From Gammaproteobacteria bacterium (GTDB taxonomy: Bacteria; Pseudomonadota; Gammaproteobacteria; Eutrophobiales; Eutrophobiaceae), in contig QKIY01000006.1 in NCBI GenBank assembly GCA_003250975.1, forward strand, positions 25,225-89,224: a stretch of 64,000 bases of DNA, written 5' to 3'. This document shows, piece by piece, positions 63,802 to 64,000 of the stretch (positions are counted from its first letter, which is position 1; every line of letters starts with the position of its first letter). The notes under the pieces are model-generated. The model saw only the letters and a program-made list of their open reading frames with translations. It had not been told where the DNA came from and did not search any database. The position numbers and the translations under genes are program-made.

Positions 63802-64000
63802 GACTGACTCTCTCGTTTCATATAATGTTTTGGGTGTTCATGGAAAGGCACCCGTTTCAACCAGAGCCGCAGCGCCTGCCAGTAAATTGCAAGAATAACT
63901 TTCAGGGTCATAAACGGATAATGAACAAGTGCCGAGGCAAGTGACTTTGAGGAAATCGGAGCTTCTTCCAGTTTGCTCCAGGCATTAAATATGTGCCTGC
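63798..64000 (-). CDS. DUF1365 family protein, C-terminal part (5' end outside window)
   Basis: On the minus strand the frame from 64000 reads ...[16 protein letters not shown]... and ends [18 protein letters not shown] before a stop at 63798-63800. [19 protein letters not shown] is the C-terminal signature of DUF1365 proteins, which sit between an FAD oxidoreductase and CFA synthase in this cluster type. The start is beyond the window. The stop overlaps the CFA start (ATGA). Confidence 0.87.
   Translation of the reverse strand, partial: RHIFNAWSKLEEAPISSKSLASALVHYPFMTLKVILAIYWQALRLWLKRVPFHEHPKHYMKRESQS

Overview
The window is a contiguous piece of a gammaproteobacterial chromosome. The housekeeping order radA-alr-dnaB-rplI-(membrane protein)-rpsR-rpsF-rlmB-rnr-tRNA-Leu, purA-hisZ-hflC-hflK-hflX-hfq-miaA-mutL-amiC-tsaE-nnr-orn is the one seen in Pseudomonas-like and sulfur-oxidiser-like Gammaproteobacteria. 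The second half suggests a facultatively anaerobic respirer: a membrane-bound formate dehydrogenase, a FocA channel, a Dnr-type regulator, a NapA-like molybdoenzyme operon and several c-type cytochromes. The genus cannot be fixed from sequence reading alone. No rRNA operon, CRISPR array, transposase or phage gene was seen.

Layout. 1-584: end of a CBS/CorC-type protein. 595-23757: housekeeping genes, almost all on the minus strand and mostly tightly spaced or overlapping. A small two-gene insert follows purA: an EncFtn-type ferritin and a membrane protein. 23851-25376: a plus-strand M48 membrane protease with a mini cytochrome c. 25387-28220: recR, ybaB, dnaX and the SRP RNA. 28308-33148: pyruvate phosphate dikinase, divergent from an aspartase with a fused cyclic-nucleotide-binding-like domain. 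33185-42696: a formate dehydrogenase operon (DUF3305, a polyferredoxin with a DUF3306-like N-terminus, a TorD-like chaperone, a small TAT protein, then alpha, beta, lipoprotein and gamma) and the divergent focA. 42844-54893: a Dnr-type regulator gene, a secreted YyaL-like thioredoxin-fold protein fused to a DsbD-alpha-like domain, and a nine-gene operon around a NapA-like reductase. 55090-56385: a porin on the plus strand, with an FNR/Dnr box in the shared upstream region. 56469-58958: tRNA-Ser, two small glycosyltransferases and ArsS. 59024-64000: a lipid-modification cluster with two cyclopropane-synthase-family methyltransferases and DUF1365, DUF2878, DUF1295 and DUF1475 proteins.

How the parts may work together (inference): formate enters through FocA, is oxidised outside the cytoplasmic membrane by the TAT-exported formate dehydrogenase, and electrons reach the quinone pool through the cytochrome b subunit. 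The NapA-like operon lacks NapB, NapC and NapD. In their place it carries two NapH-like membrane polyferredoxins, three NapG/NapF-like ferredoxins and two cytochromes c, which would form an alternative quinol-to-periplasm electron path. The Dnr-like regulator and the FNR/Dnr-type box link this block to low-oxygen or NO control. The NapA-like operon is the best candidate for an undescribed system. The aspartase fusion, the YyaL-DsbD-alpha fusion, the encapsulin-free EncFtn and a MutL with degenerate endonuclease motifs are the next most unusual items.
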